Notes: a model not told the origin generated them from the sequence alone. A stretch of DNA of 64,000 bases from Chitinophaga sp. LS1 (GCF_034274695.1 NZ_CP128362.1:3536501-3600500); one strand, 5' to 3'. Positions 17,479 through 25,562 are shown, numbered from the stretch's first letter. Made by a program: numbers and translations.

Positions 17479-17935
17479 TCACGGTACATTTGATTTTTTT
17501 GATCGAATGTACCGTTTTTATTTTCACTGGAATCTGCTTGTAGACTGCTTATCAGCGTTAGCACCTCATTAGTTTTCGTGTTTGGACAACTGCTCCCATT
17601 AAAAATGAACTTTTCAGGGTATGTCGAAACAATAATCCTCCTTTTAGTCGCAATTGTCCCATGTTTGTATAAAAAGTACAAATTCGTCATGTTATTAAGT
17701 AAAGAATCTAACATTTTGTCAATTCCTGTATGGGATGTTTGGACTTCTGTAAAGTGACCTTCCAACAAAGTAAATTTTTTACTTCAATCGTCTTTTATTG
17801 CCTTAAAATCTTCTGTCTCTAAGTGCCCCCTCGATTAATAAATCTCTTGCTTTTGCTATTTTGTCAATTAAGTATTTGATTTCGTCTAACAGTTGCTGTC
17901 TGGTATTTTTAGCAACTTTTGATTTGAGGTGCACA
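17373..17935 (-). pseudogene. Decayed serine recombinase (integrase), C-terminal part
   Basis: Read on the minus strand, 17935 to about 17835 encodes a coiled-coil region (DEIKYLIDKIAKARDLLIEG). A frameshift near 17830 moves to a frame reading HLETEDFKAIKDD, then an in-frame TGA near 17786, then SKKFTLLEGHFTEVQ and the 131-residue frame 17768-17373. That frame contains LYKHGTIATKRRIIVSTYPE and EVLTLISSL. This order matches the C-terminal end of large serine recombinases of Bacteroidota mobile elements. The last 35 residues (ELAGVEPASKHIPQ...) are read antisense through the ssrA 3' end, as expected where an element integrated into ssrA. The recombinase N-terminal catalytic domain is absent. 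Weak remnants of the zinc-ribbon region may extend to about 18000. Confidence 0.72.
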
Positions 17936-18112
17936 AGTAAAACCGGACAGTTAATTTGCTTAGCTTTACCAAGCAAAGACAACGGGAAAATACAAAAAGA
18001 GTCGTAGAAAATATGATGCTACCTTCAAGGAAGAAGTTATATTGACTCAAATTACTCATCGGCCCTTTATATGCAAAGAAAAGGGCCAACCTTTTTGGTC
18101 CGCCCCAGTATT

Positions 18113-18778
18113 TTATTTTTGTGGTCCGCTTTTTAATAAGCAGTTTATGTCTTTAATCATCTGCTCTATATCTAATTGAAGGGTACCATTGTAAATACCT
18201 CTTATCCGCTTTTTTTTGTCAACCAGTATGATATGTTCAGTGTGTAAAAACTCAGTGCTGTCTCTAGTAAATCCAAGGTCTTCTTCGGCAAAGTAAGACT
18301 TCCTTGCTAAGGTGTATATTTCTCCTTTATCACCGGTTAGAAGGTGCCAATTGTTTGAATGTATCCCCTGGTTGTCTGCAAATTCTTTTAACCGGCCTAT
18401 ACTGTCTATCCAGGGGGTTACACTGTAGGATAAAATAACAACATCCGGATTGTCCAGGAAGGCTGACTGAACAAGTTTCAGATGCCTGGTCATTAACGGG
18501 CAGATGCTGCCACAGCTTGTAAAAATAAAATTGGCTATATGGATCTTTCCTTCAATATCCTTTTCTGTTATCTTTTTCCCATGTTGGTCGGTGAAGGCGA
18601 ACGGAGCAATGCTGTGATTGATCTTTTGGTCCGCTTCACTTGCTAAAGAAAAGAACTGGGGTGTAAAGTCAGGTGTATTGTAATAAGGCACCCCAGCTGA
18701 TTCATTCCTGCGGCTGCAAGACGAAATAATTGTCAGCAAAAGCAACAGGCTACCTTTTAAAAACACTATCCGAAACAT
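18113..18778 (-). CDS. SCO1/SenC family copper-binding thioredoxin-fold lipoprotein
   Basis: About 221 residues from the ATG at 18776-18778. A longer frame to 18829 adds 17 residues before the signal peptide. A lipoprotein-type signal (LLLLTIISSCS) is followed by a thioredoxin fold with the SCO CxxxC copper motif CGSIC (about 89-93) and a downstream conserved His region (HTEHIILVDKKKRIRG). SCO proteins deliver copper to cytochrome oxidase or act in periplasmic thiol/copper homeostasis. It is the last gene of the sigma-factor operon and overlaps the MORN-repeat gene by 29 nt. Confidence 0.87.
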   Translation of the reverse strand: MFRIVFLKGSLLLLLTIISSCSRRNESAGVPYYNTPDFTPQFFSLASEADQKINHSIAPFAFTDQHGKKITEKDIEGKIHIANFIFTSCGSICPLMTRHLKLVQSAFLDNPDVVILSYSVTPWIDSIGRLKEFADNQGIHSNNWHLLTGDKGEIYTLARKSYFAEEDLGFTRDSTEFLHTEHIILVDKKKRIRGIYNGTLQLDIEQMIKDINCLLKSGPQK

Positions 18779-19358
18779 TGACGCAGTTTTTAGTCCCCAA
18801 CAATCCATATCTTTTTCCGTTATGTACAATGTAATTGCTTCTTATTTTACCGTTATCATAAAATTGTTTCTGCGCGCCTTCCTCGTAGCCGTTGTGGTAA
18901 TTCATCTCCCGGACTAACAATCCGTCACGATTCCATTCCCGGCAGGTTCCTTCGTATTCGCCGTCTTTAAAAAAATATTGAAGCTGTTTTTTCCCAGACT
19001 CCCAATAAGCAATAAACTCGCCGCTCTTTTTCCCATCAATAAATCCCCTTTGCTCATTTAATCTCCCGTTTGGAAAAAAATTTTTCCAGACACCCTCTTC
19101 TTTTCCATTGATAAAACTTTCAATCCATGCCGTATCACCTGTGCCGGGATAAAGCATATAAACCGTTCCGGAAAAAGGTTCATTCCCCCACCAGGGAACT
19201 CCATTTCTCATGACAAACCTAACATCCTTGGCGTTGATAATTCGTTTTACTATTTCCTTTTGCGACTGTTGTGTACAATGAGCAAAATGATAAAGAAGGA
19301 CCAGCCATAACAATTTATTTTGAAGCCGTGCCAGGTGTGCCATAAAATCCGCTGCCAT
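18750..19358 (-). CDS. MORN-repeat (YwqK-like) exported protein
   Basis: 202 residues (or 197 from a second ATG at 19343). A hydrophobic N-terminal segment (LLWLVLLYHFAHC) suggests export. The rest has MORN-like repeats of the YwqK type (NGKEEGVWKNFFPNGRLNEQ, GKKSGEFIAYWESGKKQ, GEYEGTCREWNRDGLLV, GYEEGAQKQFYDNGKI). YwqK is often labelled antitoxin in databases, but there is no evidence of toxin pairing here. It overlaps both neighbours, so it is translationally coupled inside the operon. Its role may be protein-protein contact at the envelope (inference). Confidence 0.78.
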   Translation of the reverse strand: MAADFMAHLARLQNKLLWLVLLYHFAHCTQQSQKEIVKRIINAKDVRFVMRNGVPWWGNEPFSGTVYMLYPGTGDTAWIESFINGKEEGVWKNFFPNGRLNEQRGFIDGKKSGEFIAYWESGKKQLQYFFKDGEYEGTCREWNRDGLLVREMNYHNGYEEGAQKQFYDNGKIRSNYIVHNGKRYGLLGTKNCVNVSDSVFKR

Positions 19359-20073
19359 TTATATAAGGATCTGTATTGGTTACGTGATAATGATAAATTC
19401 CATTGGGGTATTCAGCCGTAGCCGCTGTATGTCCATGATAGGCATCTAACGACGATTCTGAAACGGCGCTTCCGTTTTCTTCGGGGCCATAAACCGGAAA
19501 ACCGTCAAGTAAAAAGCCTAATAACGAGGAGCGGGATAATTTTACCTGCGTTAAATATTTTGGTTCAACATGATAATGATAATCACCACTCTGTGCAGGA
19601 TGTCCCCAATACTGGTCAAAACTTTTTGCTTCTGTCTGGGTAAGCGGCTCACTGGGCCCCGCATATTGATTGTAAAACGGAACACCATTTACTGAAACTC
19701 CTATCGGGCCCAACGGTGTTGCTGAATGGGAAGAGGCTTCTTTCGGATTAACTGGAATTTTAAATGTATAATTTTGGGAAATTATGCTATTGGGATTTTT
19801 TTCAAATGAATAATCACTCCAGGTGGTTCCGGAAAAATTTTCATACAGGCTGCTAGTGATAGGGTAATAAATACTTTTATGATCGGGAGTACCGGTGGTT
19901 TTAATGATAATATATGTACCGTCAGAAGTGATACTGGTGGCACCATAAATGTTTTTATACACGTCAGGAACAGTATTGCTGTCGCTACTGCTGTCGCTAT
20001 CTTTTTTGGAACAGGCAAATGACATAAATAAAAAGAATGCACCAATAAGTGCAAATGTGTTTGTTGATTTCAT
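19315..20073 (-). CDS. YHYH-domain lipoprotein
   Basis: 252 residues. A lipoprotein signal (LIGAFFLFMSFACSKK) is followed by a Ser/Asp-rich linker. The conserved YHYH domain is seen as GDYHYHVEP (about 160), LLGFLLDGFPVYGPEENG (about 185-200), DAYHGHTA and NGIYHYHVT (about 228-236). The His/Tyr clusters suggest metal binding, but the biochemical role of the family is not established. It is co-transcribed with SCO1-like and sensor-like genes, which supports a metal- or redox-related envelope function. Confidence 0.87.
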   Translation of the reverse strand: MKSTNTFALIGAFFLFMSFACSKKDSDSSSDSNTVPDVYKNIYGATSITSDGTYIIIKTTGTPDHKSIYYPITSSLYENFSGTTWSDYSFEKNPNSIISQNYTFKIPVNPKEASSHSATPLGPIGVSVNGVPFYNQYAGPSEPLTQTEAKSFDQYWGHPAQSGDYHYHVEPKYLTQVKLSRSSLLGFLLDGFPVYGPEENGSAVSESSLDAYHGHTAATAEYPNGIYHYHVTNTDPYINGSGFYGTPGTASK

Positions 20074-20119
20074 ATTTCAGGCTTATTATTACAATACATC
20101 CTTATACGTCATTCCTTTA

Positions 20120-20602
20120 TCAATCCTTCGGCGGTGGCGGAATTATTTTTCCAGGCCGGAACAATTTTGCAAAATCTCTTGAAAGTAGTTTGAAATAGGG
20201 TAGTTGTTCGGGCCGGCATAGTTTTTTTATTTCAACAAGATGTTCATAGTGTGTTGATTCAACCTGTTGCTGAAGTTCTCCCAGCCTTACCATCAGGGAA
20301 TCCCTTTGCCATATTGATACTTCTGCAAGGGAAGAATACAGGTAATTCTTTGCTTGCCTGATCTGATCGTCCAACTCGCCGATCCGTTTTCTATGGGCCG
20401 CTATCAGCATTTCATACTGAGCCACCTGCCCATTGTCGAAATGCAGCCGTTCGATAATGATCCTTTTGGGACCATCCCGGTGGAAGTTTCTTTCTGGTTC
20501 ATCCATCGGGTAGGGTCTGGTAAAAAAAAGAAAAGCAAGCGTTCCTAGGTTTAATACCAGCAGGCCAACTACCGCAATGCTTAGTAATTTTATTTTACTC
20601 AT
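20120..20602 (-). CDS. Periplasmic heavy-metal-sensor-like (Spy/CnrX-type) membrane-anchored protein
   Basis: About 160 residues from the ATG at 20600-20602, which overlaps the previous stop in an ATGAGTAA arrangement. An N-terminal membrane anchor (LLSIAVVGLLVLNLGTLAFLF) precedes a helical periplasmic part. That part has a repeated-helix pattern (HFDNGQVAQYEMLIAAHRKR ... LVEIKKLCRPEQLPYFKLL) characteristic of the Spy/CpxP/CnrX-like superfamily and a proline-rich tail. In Cupriavidus, CnrX senses metal and releases an ECF sigma factor. The same sigma/anti-sigma/sensor order here suggests a similar circuit (inference). Confidence 0.78.
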   Translation of the reverse strand: MSKIKLLSIAVVGLLVLNLGTLAFLFFTRPYPMDEPERNFHRDGPKRIIIERLHFDNGQVAQYEMLIAAHRKRIGELDDQIRQAKNYLYSSLAEVSIWQRDSLMVRLGELQQQVESTHYEHLVEIKKLCRPEQLPYFKLLSRDFAKLFRPGKIIPPPPKD

Positions 20603-20870
20603 CGTAAAATTCATTTGTAGTGGATAATTTCATACTGCTTGCCACTTGTTCCATACTACTCCTATTGTTCTGTCCCTTTGATCTTATAAGTATAGTAATA
20701 TTCAGCAGAATGATTAAGACGGATAACAGCGCAAACGTTAATCGCCACTTTATTGGAGCAACCATTTCTGTCCCCTGCTCCATTTTATGGAGGATGCGGT
20801 TGTATAAGAAAGGCGGGGCCTCCACCTGCCTTATTTTTTTCAGTTTGTCCAGTTTGTTTTCAATATTCAT
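20595..20870 (-). CDS. Small single-pass membrane protein, putative anti-sigma factor
   Basis: 91 residues: a charged cytoplasmic N-terminus (about 1-42), one membrane helix (LTFALLSVLIILLNITILI, about 44-62) and a short periplasmic tail. The position 28 nt downstream of an ECF sigma gene and directly before a sensor-like gene is typical of a membrane anti-sigma factor. No zinc-binding anti-sigma motif is present, so the assignment rests on context. Confidence 0.65.
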   Translation of the reverse strand: MNIENKLDKLKKIRQVEAPPFLYNRILHKMEQGTEMVAPIKWRLTFALLSVLIILLNITILIRSKGQNNRSSMEQVASSMKLSTTNEFYDE

Positions 20871-20898
20871 GGTTAGTTAATTAAATGATACGACAAAA

Positions 20899-21450
20899 TC
20901 ATTTTGATCCTTCTCCCTTCTTCAACTTTTTTTCAAGGTTTTGCCTGGCACGTTGAAGCAGCGACTCCACGGCTTTTACACTTATATTCATAATTTCGGC
21001 CACTTCCTGCTGCGGCTTGTCCTCAATACGGGCAAGGATCAATGCAGTCTTCTGTTTGTCGGGCAGTTTGTTCACCAGGCTTAAAAGTTGTTGCAATTCA
21101 TCTTTGTCTTCCGCTGCTATGCCAGGATGTACGGAATGGATCGCCTCATTCAATGGTTTAGCTGATTCGTTGCCTACAAGAGAAATGATAAATCCCAATC
21201 GTTTTTTGGCTTTACGGCTGCGGAGAAAATCAAGACACTGGTTAACGGTGATGCGGTATATCCATGTTTTCAGGCTGGCAATCTCCGGGTTATGCGACTG
21301 ATAATTTTTGTAGATCTTAATAAAAACATCCTGTGTAATATCCTGTGCATCTTCATGACAGGATACATAATGAAGAACCAGGTTGTAAACCATGCTAATA
21401 TATTCATTATATATCCGGCTGAAAGTACTGTTATCCATTGTAGGAACCAT
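20899..21450 (-). CDS. ECF-type RNA polymerase sigma factor
   Basis: 183 residues. Region 2 is seen as EYISMVYNLVLHYVSCHEDA-QDITQDVF...LKTWIYRITVNQCLDFLR (about 12-80). Region 4 is LPDKQKTALILARIEDKPQQ...ISVKAVESLLQRARQNL (about 128-175). There is no region 3, as in ECF factors. It heads a six-gene minus-strand operon and probably transcribes its own operon. An internal ATG (MDNSTF) four codons downstream could be the true start. Confidence 0.92.
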   Translation of the reverse strand: MVPTMDNSTFSRIYNEYISMVYNLVLHYVSCHEDAQDITQDVFIKIYKNYQSHNPEIASLKTWIYRITVNQCLDFLRSRKAKKRLGFIISLVGNESAKPLNEAIHSVHPGIAAEDKDELQQLLSLVNKLPDKQKTALILARIEDKPQQEVAEIMNISVKAVESLLQRARQNLEKKLKKGEGSK

Positions 21451-22054
21451 TAAACCTGTTTGAAGTTATAGTCCCCCAATGCCCGGGCCGGCGCATGTTT
21501 CATGGTCGCCAATATGTATCGAAGGTAAAATTCAGCTGGAACTTTAATGTATTTTGGCATTATAATCAAGGTGTTTACACAAATAATTTAAAAACATGAA
21601 TTGATGGTACTGACTCATTTTCATTTTTACTTAGCCTGCCTCAGAACCACCACCAGTAATGGTGGGCGGGAAAAGATCAACCGCCGAAGGCGTAAGATCA
21701 ATATTGAGTGAGTACCAGATTTATAATATTTCAAACGCTACTTTAAGAATTAGGTTAAACCCCGAAAACTTATACTTACTATTAATGCCAATAAACGACC
21801 TTTTGATCACCTTATAGATAAACCATTCACATTCGTAGTTTTAAAATGCTATTGTGTATATTTATAAGTATAAAGCTCAATTAAAACCGCCTTCATTGAT
21901 AGCCGAGATATTTAACCAGCTTATTAATTTATTTTGGACAACCCTTTGTTTTGTACCCTAAGAACATGTTTAAATTTCTGAACGACTCATTTTAGAAGAA
22001 TATTTATGAATGCTACCTGAATGAACGCTGCAGAAGATTCAGGTAGCCTCTCAT
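21451..22054. other. AT-rich accessory intergenic region
   Basis: Apart from the structured element at 21605-21717, only scattered short inverted repeats are seen. One is a perfect 11-bp pair GCTACCTGAAT/ATTCAGGTAGC at 22012-22022 and 22037-22047. No gene is recognisable between about 21720 and 22010. Confidence 0.5.
21605..21717. repeat. 113-bp structured element with 13-bp terminal inverted repeats
   Basis: TGGTACTGACTCA (21605-21617) and TGAGTGAGTACCA (21705-21717) are inverted copies with one mismatch. Between them lie two smaller inverted repeats, CCACC..GGTGG (around 21650-21665) and GATC..CCGCC-gaa-GGCG..GATC (around 21675-21699). It could be a small non-autonomous mobile element or a structured RNA. 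No reading frame is associated. Confidence 0.4.
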
Positions 22055-22207
22055 GATCTTACCTGGCCTTCAGAAAAAATTTAGCCAGGAAAAGGATTAT
22101 TCGACCTGCCACCTACCTTTTGGGGTAATAAAACCCTTTACGGATGGTGGTTTCTGGGTAATTTCAATGTTCCATTTATAATATTTTTCAACTGTATTCC
22201 TTAAAAA
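22055..22207 (-). pseudogene. Transposase C-terminal fragment (IS5-type DDE), broken
   Basis: On the minus strand from 22207 the frame reads VEKYYKWNIEITQKPPSV, KGFITPKGRWQVE, then TAA (22097-22099), SFSWLNFF, then TGA (22070-22072), then RPGK. Restoring the two stops to arginine gives GRWQVE(R)SFSWLNFF(R)R, the signature around the last catalytic Glu of IS5-family transposases. The N-terminal three quarters of the protein is absent. The upstream neighbour starts at once, so this is a short relic. Confidence 0.65.
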
Positions 22208-22211
22208 TCAT

Positions 22212-22691
22212 TTAATCCATCGGGCCATACCACACCATCGTCCGCTTCCCATATGCATCCTTAAACACCGCTTTCACCTCTGCCAATAACTTCTTCGCTT
22301 CCACATCCTGTATTCCTGCCACCACTATATAATATCCGCCCGAAAGATGCTTATACGCATTTGAATATTCCACTGATATATAATCATCATTGTCGGCATT
22401 CCCATCTCCCCTCGCCGGATAATAAGGGAAATCTTTCTCATCACTTCCTCCCGTCTTACACGCTGCCTCACTCAGCGTTAATCCTGTCTTCGCATTCGGA
22501 CTCAACTCCCGCAAATCCAATTTCTTCCCTAGCTTCTTTGCCGCATCTTTCGCCGCCGTCAATGCCTCCTCATAGCTTTTAGTACTTCTTACAATAATGA
22601 TCTGCTTGGGAACCTCTGACATCCATTTTTTCTGTGCAAAACCATTCAGCGAACAAATAAAAATCAATAAAATCGAAAGGGTCGTTTTCAT
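22212..22691 (-). CDS. Exported protein of unknown function
   Basis: 159 residues with a clear signal peptide (LSILLIFICSLNGFAQ, about 4-20). The mature part has an alternating helix/strand pattern resembling repeated ligand-binding folds of the SPOR type (SYEEALTAAKDAAKKLG ... YYIVVAGIQDVEAKKLLAEV), but this is only a loose similarity. It is divergent from the Shango operon with 178 nt between the starts. Function unknown. Confidence 0.6.
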   Translation of the reverse strand: MKTTLSILLIFICSLNGFAQKKWMSEVPKQIIIVRSTKSYEEALTAAKDAAKKLGKKLDLRELSPNAKTGLTLSEAACKTGGSDEKDFPYYPARGDGNADNDDYISVEYSNAYKHLSGGYYIVVAGIQDVEAKKLLAEVKAVFKDAYGKRTMVWYGPMD

Positions 22692-22826
22692 TACAAAATG
22701 TGGGTTTTAATATCTGTGAAAATACAATACAAAATTTACCGGGCTGTACTATTTTGAACAAAAAAACAGGAATCAGTCCTAAAATACACAGCTTTTTCTT
22801 AACTTGAAATGCACATTCGTACTGAC

Positions 22827-22840
22827 GACAATTAATTGTC
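22827..22840. promoter_or_regulatory. 14-bp palindrome upstream of the Shango operon
   Basis: GACAATTAATTGTC is a perfect palindrome centred 36 bp before the sngA ATG, in the gap between divergent genes. It is a candidate operator. Confidence 0.4.
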
Positions 22841-22869
22841 ATGTTATAATCCCATATATCTGTTCCTCT

Positions 22870-24246
22870 ATGGCGAACTATCAAAATCCCGATAAGGATG
22901 TGATCGATGTATCAAACATGGTCAATCCCGCGGATCTTCGAATCCCGACCCAGAGCAACCTACCCGGACCGGAACAAGAACCGGAATACCTGGAAGACAT
23001 CAAGCTGGGCAAAAAATACGAAACACGACTGAACCTCAGCCCGGACGAAATTAAATGGCTCAATACATTCTATTGCTTTCGCAACGCCTTTAACAGCATT
23101 GAAGGCTGTGAAATCGCCATCGTCAAGCTTTTCCTGCTCACCGTAAAGGCACTCAATAAACGCCTGAAAAAGGAAGAAAGCAGCCTGGAACAGGAAATCA
23201 CCCGTATCCGGGAAAAATCGTTACAATCTCCCGAATACTTCATCGGATACGATAATATGTATATCCAGCAGGCAGCCGAGGCAGAAGCGTTTTATACCAT
23301 CTATAAAAAGGCAGAAGCCATTGTAAGAACCGCCTGGGGACATAAACGTAAAATCTCCTCTGAGTATACCAGCTACAGCACCCCAGCCAAAGACCAGTTT
23401 AACAGTAAATTAGGTCCTCTGGTAGACGAAATCGTGGCCTACCTGCAGCCTACTATCGGGGAAACGGACGAGCAGATAGAACTGGAGCTAAACGCCGCCA
23501 CCACCACCCGTTGGAAAGACAGAATGAATGAGATCACCGCTGCTTATTCAAAGGATAAAACAGTAGAAGAACTCTACCGCCTGGGAACACAGAACCTGCG
23601 CAATCCCGCCAGGGAAAACATCTACTACGAAGCTGCCCGGTTCCTGGCCCCATACGACAAACCAGAAACGCTTAAATTTTACCTCCATTATATTTACCAC
23701 GACCTCAAGTCGCCCAAATTTGATCAGAAAGAGCTAAATAAATCCATCCAGAAAAAGCTCTTTTCAGATGAATCCCAATTGGCCGAATTCCTGACCATCG
23801 TCAATGGTTTGATCAATGACCAGAACCTGGTAAGGGCATTGATCCAGGTAGACAAGATCTGCCAGCCCAAACGACGCAGAATTGAGCTGGATCACGAGCA
23901 GATCCAGATGGTCACCGAAGCCCACAGTATTACTGTCGAAACTTTAAATGGCTACCTGCAGGAGGAAGAGGTCATCTTCATTCCCGAACCGGAGAAGGAA
24001 CCATTACCCGAGTCAGCAACCCCTTTAAGCCCGCTACAGGTCGAGTTCTTAAAACTCTTTCCTGATGACTACCAGGTGAGCGCAAGTGATGTAGAAGCAT
24101 TTGCACTGGGCAAAGGTCTGTTCAAAAACCAGTTGCTCGACAGTATCAACGAAACCTGCTACGAAGTACTGGATGATGTGCTCATCGAAGAAGATGACGA
24201 TCAATATACTATCAATGTTAATTATTATACACAAATACTCTCCTAA
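22870..24246 (+). CDS. sngA: TerB-C domain protein, Shango defence component A
   Basis: 458 residues from the ATG at 22870. A TTG at 22804 would add 22 residues without a clear reason. The protein is helical and acidic with no signal peptide or membrane segment. Its C-terminal part (SPLQVEFLKLFPDDYQVSAS ... ETCYEVLDDVLIEED, about 370-455) matches the TerB-C domain found at the ends of TerB-containing proteins. It is followed immediately by a BrxD-like ATPase and an Lhr-like helicase, the three-gene order of the Shango anti-phage system (TerB protein, ATPase, helicase). How the TerB part works in defence is not known. An older 'tellurite resistance' label would rest on the domain name alone. 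Confidence 0.8.
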   Translation: MANYQNPDKDVIDVSNMVNPADLRIPTQSNLPGPEQEPEYLEDIKLGKKYETRLNLSPDEIKWLNTFYCFRNAFNSIEGCEIAIVKLFLLTVKALNKRLKKEESSLEQEITRIREKSLQSPEYFIGYDNMYIQQAAEAEAFYTIYKKAEAIVRTAWGHKRKISSEYTSYSTPAKDQFNSKLGPLVDEIVAYLQPTIGETDEQIELELNAATTTRWKDRMNEITAAYSKDKTVEELYRLGTQNLRNPARENIYYEAARFLAPYDKPETLKFYLHYIYHDLKSPKFDQKELNKSIQKKLFSDESQLAEFLTIVNGLINDQNLVRALIQVDKICQPKRRRIELDHEQIQMVTEAHSITVETLNGYLQEEEVIFIPEPEKEPLPESATPLSPLQVEFLKLFPDDYQVSASDVEAFALGKGLFKNQLLDSINETCYEVLDDVLIEEDDDQYTINVNYYTQILS

Positions 24247-25560
24247 ATGTCATTGAATATTAAGCCCAAAGAAGTAACTGCAATCATTAATTCCTTATTA
24301 GGTGGTGTAGTCCCAAAGATTGGTGTACAACATATCACCGTAGGTCGTTCAGCAGAAGTAGATGCTTTCCTGCATGCGCTGGAAGATGTGAAAAATGGCC
24401 ACAGCATTGTGAAATTCTGGATAGGTGATTTTGGATCGGGTAAGTCTTTTATGATGCACCTGCTGAATACCGTTGCCCTGAAACAGAAATTCGTTGTGAC
24501 AAATGCGGACTTTACACCTGATAACCGTCTATATGCAAATGATGGAAAAGCAGTCGTATTGTATTCAGCTATCATGGATAACATCGCTATCCAGACGAAG
24601 CCTGAAGGCGGTGCATTGCCTACCTTATTGGATAAATGGATCGAGCAGATCATGATCAATACTGCGCAGGAAAATGGAATATCTCCTACTGAAATCCGCA
24701 ATGAACAATATATAGAACTGATTCAGCGGAATATTCTGAAGACGGTGAATGAAGTCACAGAAGTAGGTGGATTTGATTTTGCGCATGTGATCATGAAATA
24801 CTATGAGGGCTTTATCAGGCATGATGAGCAGCTGAGAAGAAATGCATTGAAATGGCTGAAAGGAGAATATAAAACAAAGGTTGAAGCAAGGCAGGAATTA
24901 GGTGTTCGGGAGATTATCAATGACCTGAACTATTATGATATGCTGAAGAATTTCACGAAGCTGTTTGTAAGTATCGGGTATAGTGGTTTTATGATCAATC
25001 TGGATGAGGCGATCAATTTGTACAAGATATCCACCTCCGCGATGCGTGAAAAGAATTATGAAAAAATCCTCTCTATCTATAATGATTGTTTCCAGGGTAA
25101 GGTGAGTAACCTGTTTATCAACTTTGCCGGTACGGCTGAGTTCCTGGAGAATCCAAGAAGAGGGTTGTTCAGTTATCAGGCGTTAAAATCAAGACTGGAA
25201 ACCAATAAATTTGAAAACCAGTTGGTGCGCGATTTTGCGCAGCCGGTAATCAGGTTGATGCCGCTGAATAATAATGAAATCTTTGTATTGCTCAAGAAGT
25301 TGAAGGCGGTCTTTGAATTGAATTATAACATTACGATGGATGTGAGTGATGAGGATGTTCGGTTGTTTATGGAAGAGTTATATAATAAGCCGGGTGCGAA
25401 TGAGTTCCTGACACCACGTGAAGTGATTCGCGATTTTCTGAATGTATTGAGCATTATCCGTCAGAATCCGAATATTAACAAGCAACAGTTGTTTGGAGAT
25501 ATACAGGTGAAGGATGAAAGACCAAATGAAACCTTATTAGCTGATATAGAAGAATTATAA
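24247..25560 (+). CDS. sngB: BrxD-like P-loop ATPase, Shango defence component B
   Basis: 437 residues. The Walker A motif GDFGSGKS is at residues 60-67. The Walker B/sensor region is GFMINLDEAINLYKI (about 243-257). The C-terminal part (LNNNEIFVLLKKLKAVFELN ... FLTPREVIRDFLNVLSII) is the AAA lid/winged-helix type of the DUF2791/BrxD family known from BREX loci. The start codon directly follows the sngA stop with no gap, so the two are translationally coupled. It is probably an ATP-driven DNA-binding component. Confidence 0.86.
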   Translation: MSLNIKPKEVTAIINSLLGGVVPKIGVQHITVGRSAEVDAFLHALEDVKNGHSIVKFWIGDFGSGKSFMMHLLNTVALKQKFVVTNADFTPDNRLYANDGKAVVLYSAIMDNIAIQTKPEGGALPTLLDKWIEQIMINTAQENGISPTEIRNEQYIELIQRNILKTVNEVTEVGGFDFAHVIMKYYEGFIRHDEQLRRNALKWLKGEYKTKVEARQELGVREIINDLNYYDMLKNFTKLFVSIGYSGFMINLDEAINLYKISTSAMREKNYEKILSIYNDCFQGKVSNLFINFAGTAEFLENPRRGLFSYQALKSRLETNKFENQLVRDFAQPVIRLMPLNNNEIFVLLKKLKAVFELNYNITMDVSDEDVRLFMEELYNKPGANEFLTPREVIRDFLNVLSIIRQNPNINKQQLFGDIQVKDERPNETLLADIEEL

Positions 25561-25562
25561 TC

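Noticed and set aside
17297..17527. 76-residue minus-strand frame with WSWRESNPRPN ending region
   Set aside because: It is antisense to the tmRNA 3' end. Such RESNPRP-type peptides are a well-known false call from antisense tRNA/tmRNA sequence.
18061..18087. GGCCCTTT/AAAGGGCC hairpin as terminator of the SCO1-like operon
   Set aside because: The minus-strand side has no T-run after the stem, so the assignment is too weak to list.
18750..19358. MORN/YwqK protein as antitoxin of a toxin-antitoxin pair
   Set aside because: No toxin-like partner is adjacent. It is embedded in the sigma-factor operon and has an export signal.
22495..22520. Partial similarity to the ssrA 3' end as a right attachment site
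   Set aside because: The match is only about ten bases within a coding region and does not continue, so it is chance.
22870..24246. Tellurite-resistance function for the TerB-C protein
   Set aside because: No ter operon genes are nearby; the direct neighbours are a BrxD-like ATPase and an Lhr-like helicase, which point to defence.
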